Positions 16,451 to 26,800 of a stretch of 64,000 nt of DNA are shown one piece after another. Position 1 is the first letter of the stretch. Each line of letters opens with the position of its first letter. The notes beneath the pieces were generated by a model. It did no database searches and had not been told where the DNA came from. It worked only from the letters and a program-made list of their open reading frames with translations. The position numbers and the translations under genes were made by a program. This DNA is from Dyadobacter sediminis (GTDB lineage Bacteria; Bacteroidota; Bacteroidia; Cytophagales; Spirosomataceae), in contig NZ_VCEI01000021.1 in the NCBI RefSeq assembly GCF_005860765.1, forward strand, positions 186,001 through 250,000, in the 5' to 3' direction.

Positions 16451-17680
16451 ATGTCTAACAGAACGTATTTTTTTCTCATCCTCATCTTAGGAAGTTTAAC
16501 TGCACTCGGGCCTTTTTCAATTGACATGTATCTGCCCGGTTTTCCTGCGATTGCAAAAGATCTTCATACCACAGCTGCCAAAGTTTCCCTTTCCCTTTCC
16601 GGATTTTTTATCGGTATTTCACTGGGTCAACTGCTTTACGGTCCTTTGCTGGACCGGTTTGGAAGAAAAAAACCACTATTCGTTGGTCTTTGCGTCTATA
16701 TCCTTGCATCCGCCGGCTGTGCCGTTGCAACCAGCATTGATCAGCTGATTTTACTCCGGATTGTTCAGGCGATTGGGAGCTGTGCGGCTACAGTTGCATC
16801 TGTAGCCATGGTCCGCGATCTGTTTCCGGTCAGTGACAACGCCAAGGTTTTTTCATTGCTTTTACTGGTTGTAGGCGTTTCACCGATGATTGCTCCGACG
16901 GTAGGCGGCTATGTAACGGCTGCATTCGGCTGGCATGCCGTGTTCATCATCCTGACGGTAATGGGCATCGCCATATTGGCTGCAACGGTACTCTGGCTTC
17001 CCGACAGCTACAAACCGGACACATCGCTTTCGCTGAAACCCAGGCCGATCCTGATGAATTTTTTCAATGTGATCCGCGAACCGCAATTTTATACGTACTC
17101 ACTTACGGGTGCCATTGCATTTGCAGGATTGTTCGCTTACGTTTCGGGTTCCCCGCTCGTATTCATGGAAGTTTTTCATACGGACGAGAAAGTTTACGGC
17201 TGGATTTTTGCATTTCTGTCCATTGGCTTCATCGGTTCCAGCCAGTTGAATACCTTGTTTTTACGTAAATACAGCAGTGAACAGATTGTCAACATCGCAT
17301 TGATTTGTCAGGTAATAATCGGTTTTACTTTTCTGGCTGCTGCGCTGAACGGCTTGCTTGATCTTAAAATCACACTGGTGTTTTTGTTCTTATTTCTTTG
17401 CTGCATTGGTTACACTTACCCGAACGCCGCCGCACTTTCTCTGGCTCCTTTTACCAAAAATGCCGGCAGCGCTTCGGCGTTAATGGGTGCTTTCCAGATG
17501 GGAATGGGAACGTTGATTTCGGTTCTGATCAGTCTTTTTGAAGAGCCTTCCATTATTCCTATGGTTTCGGCTATGGCCGGTTCCGCGTTCCTTGCGCTTG
17601 TCGTACTGCTGTTCGGAAGACGTTTTATTACCCGGAAAGTGGAAGTCCGGGAAGGCACGGACGCAGGCATGATGCATTGA
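16451..17680 (+). CDS. Bcr/CflA-family multidrug efflux MFS transporter
   Basis: A 409-residue, 12-segment drug/H+ antiporter. The N-terminal segment TALGPFSIDMYLPGFPAIAK is the signature of the Bcr/CflA (DHA1) group, and motif A appears as GQLLYGPLLDRFGRKKPLF. Motif C-like Gly/Pro-rich text follows (VVGVSPMIAPTVGGY). Family members export bicyclomycin, chloramphenicol, florfenicol or cysteine-pathway metabolites; the substrate here is unknown. The helicase gene starts 26 bp downstream and may be co-transcribed. No adjacent regulator suggests drug-inducible control. Confidence 0.93.
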   Translation: MSNRTYFFLILILGSLTALGPFSIDMYLPGFPAIAKDLHTTAAKVSLSLSGFFIGISLGQLLYGPLLDRFGRKKPLFVGLCVYILASAGCAVATSIDQLILLRIVQAIGSCAATVASVAMVRDLFPVSDNAKVFSLLLLVVGVSPMIAPTVGGYVTAAFGWHAVFIILTVMGIAILAATVLWLPDSYKPDTSLSLKPRPILMNFFNVIREPQFYTYSLTGAIAFAGLFAYVSGSPLVFMEVFHTDEKVYGWIFAFLSIGFIGSSQLNTLFLRKYSSEQIVNIALICQVIIGFTFLAAALNGLLDLKITLVFLFLFLCCIGYTYPNAAALSLAPFTKNAGSASALMGAFQMGMGTLISVLISLFEEPSIIPMVSAMAGSAFLALVVLLFGRRFITRKVEVREGTDAGMMH

Positions 17681-17706
17681 TATTGTATTGTTGATTTTCT
17701 TTGTAC

Positions 17707-19629
17707 ATGGATTATTTTAAAAAACTTTCCGATCTGCTTAAAACCGAAAGGGAAGAAGACCGGCAATCTTACCTCAGACTGACTGAAACGACTTCTGTTT
17801 CCGAAAGGCGCGCCAACGGACTGGCATGGTACCCGGTTGCGATCAGAGGATCGGAAATGAGCCGGGGCGATTATCTGACAGTGGAAGTGGAGCGTACAAC
17901 GCATCAGGACATTTCGCATCAGCTACGTTTTGGAATGCCGGCTGTTCTTTTTTCCAATCATGATGCCAAGAAGGACAGGCTGGAAGGAATTATTTCACAC
18001 CAAAGCGGAAACCGGCTGAAAATTACCTTGCGTACCGACGAACTTCCGGAATGGTCGCGTGACGGAAAGCTTGGAATTGACGTACTGTTTGATGACAACA
18101 GCTATGATGAAATGCAGAATGCACTCAAAGCTGCCGGCATTCTTGCAGAAAACGATAAAGAAGGGCGCCTTGTGCAAATACTGACGGGTGAAAAAGCACC
18201 TGCTTTTCAAACCGATGTTCCTGAACTACGTATTCCAAAGCTGAACCCGTCCCAGCTGGAAGCAGTAAAGAAAATTGTATCGGCCAATGAACTGGCCATT
18301 GTCCACGGCCCGCCCGGAACCGGAAAAACAACAACATTGGTGCAGGCCATAAAAGCATTGATCAGCCGTGAACACAAGCAGATTCTGGTGGTGGCACCCA
18401 GTAATACAGCCGTGGACCTGTTGAGTGAAAAGCTTAGTGAGGAAGGGCTTCATGTACTCCGTGTCGGAAATCCGGTTCGGGTTTCAGAACGATTGATATC
18501 CCTGACGCTGGACAGTAAAATGAATGCGCATAGCCGTATGAAGGACGTTAAAGCACTTAAAAAGCAGGCTAACGAATTCAAGAATATGGCGCATAAATAC
18601 AAACGGAATTTTGGCAAAGCCGAGCGTGAACAGCGGAAAGCACTCTTTGACGAGGCGCACAAAATCATGAAGGAAGTCGGTACAATTGAACAATATGTTA
18701 TTGACGACCTTATTTCAAAAGCACAGGTAATTACCGCAACGCTGGTCGGGTCCAATCATTATACAGTCAGGAATCTGAAATTCGGGACAGTGATAATTGA
18801 TGAAGCCGGACAGGCACTCGAACCTGCCTGCTGGATACCCATACTGAAAGCTGGAAAAGTGATTATGGCCGGTGATCATTTACAGTTGCCGCCTACGATC
18901 AAATCTGCCGAAGCAGCCAGAAACGGCCTGAGTACAACTTTACTGGAAAAAAACGTTGCGGCACATCCTGAATCCGTCGTGCTGCTGGAAGAACAATACC
19001 GCATGCATGAAGTCATCATGGGCTTTTCTTCCAAAATATTTTATGAAAACAGGCTTGCAGCACACGCTTCGGTCGCGCACAGACTGCTGTTTCCGGAAGA
19101 TTCGCCATTGGCATTTATTGATACGGCGGGGTGCGGATTTGAGGAAAAAAAGGAAGGGACCAGTACGACAAATCCTGAGGAAGCGGCATTTCTGTTTAAA
19201 CATCTTTCACAGCTTGTTTCCGAATTTGTTCAGTCCAAGCCGGATATAACACCTGATATTTTAAAAGATTTTCCTACAGTAGCAATAATTTCCCCGTACA
19301 AGGAACAGATTAATATTCTTAAAGAACAATTGCTGCATGCGGATTCTTTACAACCTTACTTGTCCAGCATTTCAGTAAATACCATTGACAGTTTTCAGGG
19401 ACAGGAACGTGATATTGTTTATATAAGCATGACGAGGAGCAATGCAGAAGGCGAAATCGGGTTTTTAGCAGATATCCGCCGGATGAATGTAGCCATGACG
19501 CGGGCAAGGAAAAAACTGGTTGTCATCGGTGACAGCGCTACACTTTCACAATCGGCTTTTTACAGGGATTTTATTGAATATGCGGAGCAGTTTAATGCAT
19601 ATCAGAGTGCCTGGGAGTTCGTAGATTAA
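17707..19629 (+). CDS. SF1 DNA/RNA helicase of the IGHMBP2/Upf1-like type
   Basis: A 640-residue superfamily 1B helicase. Residues about 1-170 form the N-terminal beta-barrel region found in SMUBP-2-type proteins. Motif I (Walker A) is VHGPPGTGKTTTLVQAI, motif Ia VVAPSNTAVDLL, motif II VIIDEAGQALEP, motif III MAGDHLQLPPTIKS, motif IV-V VNTIDSFQGQERDIVYISMT and motif VI RRMNVAMTRARKKLVVIGD. A Lys-rich helical insert (KQANEFKNMAHKYKRNFGKA) is the stalk. Such enzymes translocate 5'-3' on nucleic acid; the bacterial role is uncharacterised. The ATG at 17707 is preferred over the TTG at 17701. A repeat array begins 20 bp after the stop. Confidence 0.93.
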   Translation: MDYFKKLSDLLKTEREEDRQSYLRLTETTSVSERRANGLAWYPVAIRGSEMSRGDYLTVEVERTTHQDISHQLRFGMPAVLFSNHDAKKDRLEGIISHQSGNRLKITLRTDELPEWSRDGKLGIDVLFDDNSYDEMQNALKAAGILAENDKEGRLVQILTGEKAPAFQTDVPELRIPKLNPSQLEAVKKIVSANELAIVHGPPGTGKTTTLVQAIKALISREHKQILVVAPSNTAVDLLSEKLSEEGLHVLRVGNPVRVSERLISLTLDSKMNAHSRMKDVKALKKQANEFKNMAHKYKRNFGKAEREQRKALFDEAHKIMKEVGTIEQYVIDDLISKAQVITATLVGSNHYTVRNLKFGTVIIDEAGQALEPACWIPILKAGKVIMAGDHLQLPPTIKSAEAARNGLSTTLLEKNVAAHPESVVLLEEQYRMHEVIMGFSSKIFYENRLAAHASVAHRLLFPEDSPLAFIDTAGCGFEEKKEGTSTTNPEEAAFLFKHLSQLVSEFVQSKPDITPDILKDFPTVAIISPYKEQINILKEQLLHADSLQPYLSSISVNTIDSFQGQERDIVYISMTRSNAEGEIGFLADIRRMNVAMTRARKKLVVIGDSATLSQSAFYRDFIEYAEQFNAYQSAWEFVD

Positions 19630-19649
19630 TTTGTTGCCTAGCGCCACAT

Positions 19650-20399
19650 CCTGTTTATAGCAACGGGTTGTTGGGGGCATTTGATTATGCAAGGAGGCTC
19701 CGCAGGAGCCTTGCATAATGCGAACTTTGGACGTGCTACAAACAGGGCGCTCCTCCGGAGCGGAGCGGATGCCGCCATGGAGTGGTACCCTGTTTATAGC
19801 AAAGGATTATTCGGTGCATAATGCGAACTTTGAACGTGCTACAAACAGGGCGCTCCTCCGGAGCGGAGCGGATGCCGCCACGGAGTGGTACCCTGTTTAT
19901 AGCAAAGGATTATTCGGTGCATAATGCGAACTTTGGACGTGCTACAAACAGGACGCTCCTCCGGAGCGGAGCGGATGCCGCCACGGAATGGTACGCTGTT
20001 TATAGCAAAGGATTATTCGGTGGACTATGCGAACTTTGGACGTGCTACAAACAGGGCGCTCCTCGGGATCGGAGCGGATGCCGCCACGGAGTGGTACCCT
20101 GTTTATAGCAAAGGATTATTCGGTGCATAATGCGAACTTTGAACGTGCTACAAACAGGGCGCTCCTCCAGAACGGAGCGGATGCCACCACGGAGTGGTAC
20201 CCTGTTTATAGCAAAGGATTATTCGGTGCATAATGCGAACTTTGGACGTGCTACAAACAGGGCGCTCCTCCGGAGCGGAGCGGATGCTGCCACGGAGTGG
20301 CACCCTGTTTATAGCAAAGGATTATTCGGTGCATTATATTGCAAGGCTCCGGAGGAGCCTCCTGATTGTTGCTTTAAATGCATATTTTCTACAAACAGG
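19650..20399. repeat. Modular palindromic repeat array, 103-bp period, seven modules
   Basis: Seven modules each begin with CCTGTTTATAGC (one copy GCTGTTTATAGC, 19995) and end with CTACAAACAGG, its near-perfect inverse. The two outer modules are 97 and 96 bp (19650-19746 and 20304-20399) and carry their own GC-rich hairpins (19684-19719; AGGCTCC/GGAGCCT at 20344-20360). Five inner modules are 61 bp and contain the AGGATTATTCGGTGCATAAT core. Six 42-bp linkers between modules hold a CGCTCC/GGAGCG and a CCAC/GTGG stem. These lengths sum exactly to 750 bp. Copies differ by a few point changes. The period is not a multiple of 3, so the open frames found here (ATG at each repeat, ending at a TAATG overlap) are read in two frames of the same unit and are not considered genes. 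Confidence 0.92.
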
Positions 20400-20426
20400 C
20401 TCCTGCGCAGCCTTGATCTATAAGTT

Positions 20427-23402
20427 TTAAATCATTGCTTCCCATAAAATTTCTGCCGGATGCATGGCTTTTCTTCCGGTTCCGTCATGGATTTGATGGC
20501 GGCAGCTTGTTCCGGGCGCGGCAATGATTACTTCCTCAGGTTGCTGGCGGACGGCCGGGAAAAGTACCAGTTCTCCAATTTGCATGGAAATATCGTAATG
20601 CTCTTTTTCATACCCGAAAGATCCCGCCATTCCGCAGCAACCTGAAGGAATCAGTTGGACCGTATAATTTTCCGGAAGTGAAAGCATTTTCTTGGTCGGA
20701 ACCATGCTTGAAATGGCTTTTTGCTGGCAATGTCCGTGCAGTTTGATGAGGCGTTTTTCCTTTGTAAAGCTGGCTTTTGAAATATGTTTCAGTTCCATTT
20801 CTCTTGCAATGAACTCGTCAAACTGAAGTGCGTTCTGCGCCAGTTTCTTGGCTTCTTCCACGAGTTCGTCGCTGACAAGATCGGGATATTCGTCGCGGAA
20901 AGTCAGAATAGCAGACGGTTCGATGCCGACCAAAGGCGTATCGTAGGAAATAATATCTTTTAGCAAACGGATGTTTTCTTCTGCAATTTTCTTGGCATCT
21001 TTTAATAAACCTTTGGAAAGCTGAGGCCGTCCGGACGGGCCGTGATTTGGAATAACCACTTCATAGCCGAGTTTTTCCAATGTGAAAATGGATTTTTTGC
21101 CTATTTCAACATCATTATAATTGGTGAATTCATCACAGAACAGATAAACGAGGCGTGCACCTGACTTTACATGGTTGTTTTTTCTCTGTTCGTACCACTT
21201 TTTCAGCGTTGTACTATGCAGTAATGGCATTGTGCGTTCCGGGTGAAAACCAACCATGCGGTTTGCCATTTTACGCAGCGGTGCATTTTTGAACACCATA
21301 TTATATGCCCACGGAACATAACTGGCAATGCCGGTCATTTTTGAAAAATTCCCGACCAGCCATGATCGCATCGGAACGCCGTGGACGTCATGATATTGCT
21401 GCAGAAATTCCATTTTCAGTTTAGCCACGTCTACATTGGAAGGGCATTCTCCTTTGCAGCCTTTACAGGCAAGGCATAAATCGTAAACCTCCTTGATTTC
21501 TTCATGGTCAAACCGATTTTCTTTTGGAGAACGCGTCAGCATTTCACGCAGGATATTGGCGCGGCCTCGGGTTGTGTCTTTTTCATTCCGCGTTGCCATA
21601 AAGCTCGGGCACATGGTTCCGCCGCTCATCTCCGTCTTGCGACAGTCGCCCGAACCGTTGCATTGCTCGGCATGCTGAAGAACATCCTGATCGTGAAAGC
21701 GGAAATAAGTTTTGAACTCAGGCGTTTTCTGATCGGCTTCGTACCGCAGGAAAGTATCCATTGGCGCAGTATCCACAATTTTGCCGGGATTAAAAATATT
21801 ATTCGGGTCCCACGTTTTCTTGATTTCCTTGAACAGCCCGTAATTATGTTCACCAACCATTTTCGGGATAAATTCTCCACGAAGCCGTCCGTCGCCGTGC
21901 TCGCCGGATAATGAACCGTCGTATTTTTTAACCAGATCGGCAATTTCTTCTGCAATCATCCGGAACTGGCGGTGACCTTCACTGGTTTTCAGATTGATAA
22001 TCGGACGCAAGTGGATTTCACCGGTTCCGGCATGTGCATAGTGAACAGCCGACATGCCGTGCTTCTTCAGAATCACATTGAAATCACGGATATAATCAGG
22101 CTGATCGTATACGTCCACAGCGGTATCTTCAATAACGGCCACGGCTTTATCATCGCCCGGAATGTTGGCCAGCAAGCCAAGACCGGCTTTTCGCAGGGAC
22201 CAGATTTTCTTGGTGTCTTCACCAAAGAGCAGCGGATAATGAAAACCGATTCCGGCTTCCTGCAGTTCTTTTGTCATTTCCGCAGCAAGTGACTCCACTT
22301 CGTCCTTTGTTTCGCGCGAAAGATCCACAACCAGAATAGCGGGAAATTTTCCATCCGGCTTATTTTTTACAAAAAAGGCATTTTTCTTTTGCTCTGCATT
22401 GGTTGTAGCGCATTCCAGCACATAATCGTCGATCAGTTCCACGGCATGCGGCTGATATTTCAGTGTCAGGATTGTTGCCCGCAAAGCTTCATCGATGGTG
22501 TCGCAATGCACGCAAACGAGTCCCGGCGTTCTGGGCGGAAGCGGAACAAGGTTTAATTTTATTTCTGTTAAAAAGCAAAGTGTTCCTTCCGAGCCGGCAA
22601 TCAGACTGCACATATTAAAAGGTTTTGCAGCTTCCTTTGCTTCCAGATAGGGTTCCGTGTTGAGCAGCATATCCAGCGCGTAGCCGGTATTCCTTCTTTC
22701 AATACTTGGCTTCGGAAAATTTTTCCTGATCTCAGCCTGATTTTCAGGCAAGTTCAGGATCTCATCTGTTTTCAGGTATATCTTATCAAGAAGCGTTGGG
22801 CTGCCGTTTTTCTGCTGCGCATGGCCAATCAGATTTTGAAAATCCTTTCCTGCAATACTTTTAAACTCCACTTCCGAGCCGTCCGCCAGAATTGCTTTTA
22901 CTTCCAGCGTATGTTCCCTGGCACTTCCGTAAACGATCGAATTGGAACCGCAGGAATTATTGCCGACCATTCCACCGATCATGGCGCGGTTGGCTGTCGA
23001 GGTTTCCGGTCCGAAATACAGGCCGTAAGGTTTGAGGGCCATGTTCAGTTCATCACGCACAACGCCGGGCTGCACACGCACCCATTTCTCCTCTGCGTTA
23101 ACTTCCAGTATTTTGGTGAAAGTTCTGGAAACATCCACGACAATTCCGCTTCCTACAACCTGTCCTGCAAGTGAAGTTCCGGCTGTACGCGGAATCAGCG
23201 AAATGCTGTTTGCCGTTGCGTAGGAAATCAGCGTTTTGATGTCTTTTATGCTTTTGGGCATTGCTACGGCCAGCGGCATTTCGCGGTAAGCAGAAGCATC
23301 GGTAGCGTAAAGGGTCCGCATGGTATTGTCAAAATACAGATCACCTTCAAGTTGTCTGGCAAGTAAGCTTAAATCAGAATTGGTTACAGACGGCAATGTC
23401 AT
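20427..23402 (-). CDS. FAD-linked oxidase / Fe-S oxidoreductase fusion (D-lactate/glycolate dehydrogenase-like)
   Basis: A 991-residue cytoplasmic or membrane-associated dehydrogenase. Residues about 45-230 are an FAD-binding PCMH domain (PRTAGTSLAGQVVGSGIVVD; MVGNNSCGSNSIVYGS) and about 240-540 the FAD-linked oxidase C-terminal domain (AGTGEIHLRPIINL; GSLSGEHGDGRLRG). A ferredoxin-like segment follows with CNGSGDCRKTEMSGGTMCPS and CLACKGCKGECPSNVDV (about 580-680), then a glycolate-oxidase Fe-S type CCG region (SGCCGMAGSFGYEKEHY). The family oxidises D-lactate, D-2-hydroxyglutarate or similar 2-hydroxyacids to the oxoacid and passes electrons to quinone. The ATG at 23402 begins the conserved region; the frame is open 16 codons further. 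The stop lies 27 bp from the repeat array. Confidence 0.93.
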   Translation of the reverse strand: MTLPSVTNSDLSLLARQLEGDLYFDNTMRTLYATDASAYREMPLAVAMPKSIKDIKTLISYATANSISLIPRTAGTSLAGQVVGSGIVVDVSRTFTKILEVNAEEKWVRVQPGVVRDELNMALKPYGLYFGPETSTANRAMIGGMVGNNSCGSNSIVYGSAREHTLEVKAILADGSEVEFKSIAGKDFQNLIGHAQQKNGSPTLLDKIYLKTDEILNLPENQAEIRKNFPKPSIERRNTGYALDMLLNTEPYLEAKEAAKPFNMCSLIAGSEGTLCFLTEIKLNLVPLPPRTPGLVCVHCDTIDEALRATILTLKYQPHAVELIDDYVLECATTNAEQKKNAFFVKNKPDGKFPAILVVDLSRETKDEVESLAAEMTKELQEAGIGFHYPLLFGEDTKKIWSLRKAGLGLLANIPGDDKAVAVIEDTAVDVYDQPDYIRDFNVILKKHGMSAVHYAHAGTGEIHLRPIINLKTSEGHRQFRMIAEEIADLVKKYDGSLSGEHGDGRLRGEFIPKMVGEHNYGLFKEIKKTWDPNNIFNPGKIVDTAPMDTFLRYEADQKTPEFKTYFRFHDQDVLQHAEQCNGSGDCRKTEMSGGTMCPSFMATRNEKDTTRGRANILREMLTRSPKENRFDHEEIKEVYDLCLACKGCKGECPSNVDVAKLKMEFLQQYHDVHGVPMRSWLVGNFSKMTGIASYVPWAYNMVFKNAPLRKMANRMVGFHPERTMPLLHSTTLKKWYEQRKNNHVKSGARLVYLFCDEFTNYNDVEIGKKSIFTLEKLGYEVVIPNHGPSGRPQLSKGLLKDAKKIAEENIRLLKDIISYDTPLVGIEPSAILTFRDEYPDLVSDELVEEAKKLAQNALQFDEFIAREMELKHISKASFTKEKRLIKLHGHCQQKAISSMVPTKKMLSLPENYTVQLIPSGCCGMAGSFGYEKEHYDISMQIGELVLFPAVRQQPEEVIIAAPGTSCRHQIHDGTGRKAMHPAEILWEAMI

Positions 23403-23431
23403 AAAAGTATTATACTGGAAAATAATGACTG

Positions 23432-23439
23432 CAAAGTTA
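23432..23439 (-). promoter_or_regulatory. Candidate -7 element of the FAD/Fe-S oxidoreductase gene
   Basis: On the minus strand this reads TAACTTTG, an exact TAnnTTTG match about 30 bp before the ATG at 23402. A TTG lies about 24 bp upstream of it, slightly far for the -33 element. Confidence 0.5.
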
Positions 23440-23552
23440 CGCACAAGCAAGATGGTTTTCCAGCAATATTTTCATACGTTATAATTCACCGTCCATCAAG
23501 CCAAGTGAAGGCTTGATTATGTAACCGAACAGTCCTGTTTTGTATTTTTCAA

Positions 23553-23570
23553 ATAGCACTTTTGTGCTAT
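23553..23570. promoter_or_regulatory. Perfect palindrome upstream of susC (possible operator)
   Basis: ATAGCAC-tttt-GTGCTAT is a perfect 7-bp inverted repeat with a 4-nt spacer in the 417-bp gap between divergent genes, about 100 bp upstream of the best susC promoter candidate. It could bind a dimeric regulator. The rest of the gap is AT-rich with no gene visible. Confidence 0.35.
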
Positions 23571-23634
23571 AATCAGATATGAAGAGTGGTTGTAAAATAT
23601 TGTGATTAAAGTGAACAAATTTGGGGTAATCGAG

Positions 23635-23665
23635 TTGTATTATTCAAGCCATTTGTATTATTTTG
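23635..23665 (+). promoter_or_regulatory. Candidate Bacteroidota-type promoter of the susC operon
   Basis: TTG (23635-23637), a 20-bp spacer, then TTATTTTG (23658-23665), one mismatch to TAnnTTTG. Spacing fits the -33/-7 rule for the Bacteroidota primary sigma factor. It would give a leader of about 150 nt before the SusC start. Confidence 0.45.
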
Positions 23666-23819
23666 TACGATCGCTAATGTAAAATTTCAATTTTTTCGCC
23701 TTTTAATTTATAAAAAAGCAGGCTTGATTAACTTGAAAGGCAGTTTTTTGAAAATAGCAGGAGAACGAGTTGATATGATACAACAGCGATGCATTCAGAC
23801 CTAATTAATTATATAACCT

Positions 23820-26800
23820 ATGATGAATTTATCCTTTCATTTATTCAATGATCGAAGTGCCCGTTATGCTTTTGATTCAAGGACTAAAACAAGCCGCAGC
23901 AGAAATTCAGTGAGTTTCTACGCCTTGTTACTTACTTTGATGACGCTTGCAGGCAGCGTGTATGCACAAGATGTAAGCGTATCCGGTAAAGTTTCGGATG
24001 CAAAAGGTTCAGGCCTTCCGGGCGTTTCCATTACAGTTAAAGGAACAACAAGAGGTGCGAATTCGGACATGGATGGCAATTACACCATTGAAGCTCCGGC
24101 CAATGCAACGCTTGTTTTCAGCTTCATCGGATTTGCGACCCAGGAAATTGCCGTCGGAAATCAATCCAAAATTGACATTACGCTGAGTGATGACGTAAAA
24201 GCACTGGAAGAAGTGGTGGTAGTAGGGTACGGAACGGCCAAAAGAAAGGACGTAACCGGATCGGTTCAGTCTGTGACTTCCAAAGACTTCAATGCCGGTG
24301 TAAACCCGAATCCGCTTCAGGCTATTCAGGGAAGAGTGGCAGGTCTGACGATCACGCAGCCAAACGGTGATCCGAATACAAGCCCTACTGTAAGGCTCCG
24401 TGGTTATACTTCACTTGCAGGCGGCAGCGATCCCTTGTATGTTGTTGATGGAATCATCGGTGTTCCGATCAGTACGATTTCTCCGACAGACATTGAAACA
24501 ATGGATGTTCTGAAAGATGCTTCGGCATCTGCAATTTATGGCTCCCGTGCTGCAAACGGTGTAATTATCATTACCACAAAGCGTGGAAAATCAGGACGTG
24601 CATCGGTTTCGTTCAACAATTATGTAGGCGTTGATGTTATTTCAAACAACCTGAAACTGCTCGATGGTCCGGGCTATATCTCCGAAGTACAGCGAATCAA
24701 AGGCGAATCTTCTCTTGCAGATTCACAGCGTTTCCCGAAAGATGTAAACGGAAACTTCTATAACACAGACTGGTGGGACGAAATTTCCAGAAAAGGCGTT
24801 ACAAACAGCCATGACCTTGCAGTAGCCGGCGGATCTCCGACTTTTTCTTACCGCGGATCTGTAAACTACACAAAACGCAATGGTATTATCAAAAACACAG
24901 GATTTGACCGTCTGACAGGAAGAATCAACCTGGATCAGAAAGCACTTGACAACCGTCTTAATATCCAGTACAGCCTTTCTTATACCAACACCAATTCGGA
25001 TCTTACGGACGGCGGTATTCTTGCAAACGCTACTTTGTTCCTGCCAACTTTGCCGGTAAAAAATGCAAATGGTTCCAATTATGAGATTCCAGGTGCTTTT
25101 GACCTGAACAACCCGGTTGCCATGTTGGAAAATGAAGTTTTTCAACGTCAGAAAAACACGTTGGTTGGAGGTGTAAACCTTAAATACGAATTGTTCAACG
25201 GATTTACTGTTGGTGTGAACGGAGCAATCAAAAATGATCAGGAAGTAACAAGCCGTGCCCGTGACAGGTCTGTAAAAGCTTTTCAGATTACCAACGGTGA
25301 AGCTTCCAGAAACCTTGGCCAGATCAATGACAAACTGCTTGAACTTACAGCGACTTACGTAAGAGGATTTGGTGAAAAAGGAAGTAATTTCTCATTGCTG
25401 GGAGGTTATTCTTATCAGGATATTGTAAATGACGGATTTGGGGCCAACAATACGCAGTTTGTTGCAACAGGTCTTGGCTATAACAATCTGGGTCTTGGAT
25501 CCGGATCGCTGATTCTGCCAAAAACATCTTATACAAGTTCATACAGAAACCAGACAAGCCTTGCTTCGTTTTTTGGAAGAGGTACTTTGAACTTCAACGA
25601 AAAGTATAACCTTACTGCCACTTTAAGGTATGACGGAAGTTCCAAATTCGGTGCAAACAACAAATGGGGCCTTTTCCCATCCGTAGCCGGTGGATGGACA
25701 CTTTCTGATGAATCATTCTTTCCAAAATCCAATGCATTCAATTATCTGAAACTGCGTGCAAGCTGGGGACGTACAGGAAACTCGGAAGGTCTGGTTCCTT
25801 ATCAGTCGCTTCAGCTTTACGGCCCAACGACTTCTTACTATGACGGCAGTATCAATAACTTCCTTCCGGGATACGCAATTACCCAGAATACCAATCCTAA
25901 CCTGAAATGGGAAGTTGTAACGCAGACAAACCTTGGTCTTGATTTCCAGTTTGTAAACGGACGTTTTTCCGGATCGCTTGATTTCTTCAACAAGAAGACA
26001 AACGACATGCTTTACAAATACTCGGTACCTGCGGATGGTGTAAAATATTTTACAAACTTTATCTGGGCTAACGTAGGTTCCATGAGCAATAAGGGAATTG
26101 AGGTTTCCTTTGGTGGAGCAATCATTGAAAAAGAAAATTTTACATGGACGAGCCGTTTGGTTGGATCGTATATCAAAAACTCCATCCTTAATCTGAAAAG
26201 CGATGATTTTGATTCCGGAATTATCCGTTTCAATGCATTCGGCGGAAGAGGTTTGTCTAACGTTTATGCTTCCATCCTGACACCTGGACTGCCTTTGGGA
26301 AGCTTCAACAACGTAGGTCATTTTGTAGGATTTGATGACAAAGGTCAGATGTTGCTGCAAGGCAAAGACGGCGCAGCTCCGGTTACAAACCCGGCAGATG
26401 CACAGCTGAATTTCAAAGACAATCCACAGCCTTATATGACAGGTGCATGGGTGAACAGCTTTACTTACAGGAAATTTGACTTGAACTTTCAGTTGAGAGG
26501 TGTATTTGGAAACAGCATCCTGAACAACCTTCGTTCAAACCTTTCCATTCCGGGATCTATTCTGGAAACAAACATGCTGGAAAGTGTAAGAGAAGTTCCT
26601 GCAAATTTCAGTACCAATGCATTGTCTGATTACTGGCTGGAAAAAGGAACTTACATCCGTCTTGACAACTGGCAGATCGGATATAATGTTTCGCTGGAAA
26701 GTAAATTCCTTACCAATGCAAGGATTTATCTGGGCGGTAACAACCTGTTTATCATTACAAAGTACCGTGGTGTAGACCCTGAGCTTGAAGTTAAAGGAGA

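Noticed and set aside
19650-20399. Possible CRISPR array
   Set aside because: Linkers are nearly identical to each other and the repeats are long inverted modules; CRISPR spacers should be unique and there are no cas genes.
20300-20420. Promoter or terminator made of the last array hairpins for the FAD/Fe-S gene
   Set aside because: The hairpins lack a T-run toward the minus-strand stop and belong to the array's own symmetry; they could still stop transcription but I cannot support it.
19718-20430. Open reading frames of about 65-97 codons starting at each ATGCGAAC of the repeat array
   Set aside because: The same 103-bp unit is read in two frames in succession, the frames are created by the non-triplet period, and the sequences are explained by the palindromic repeats; no start signals or family resemblance.
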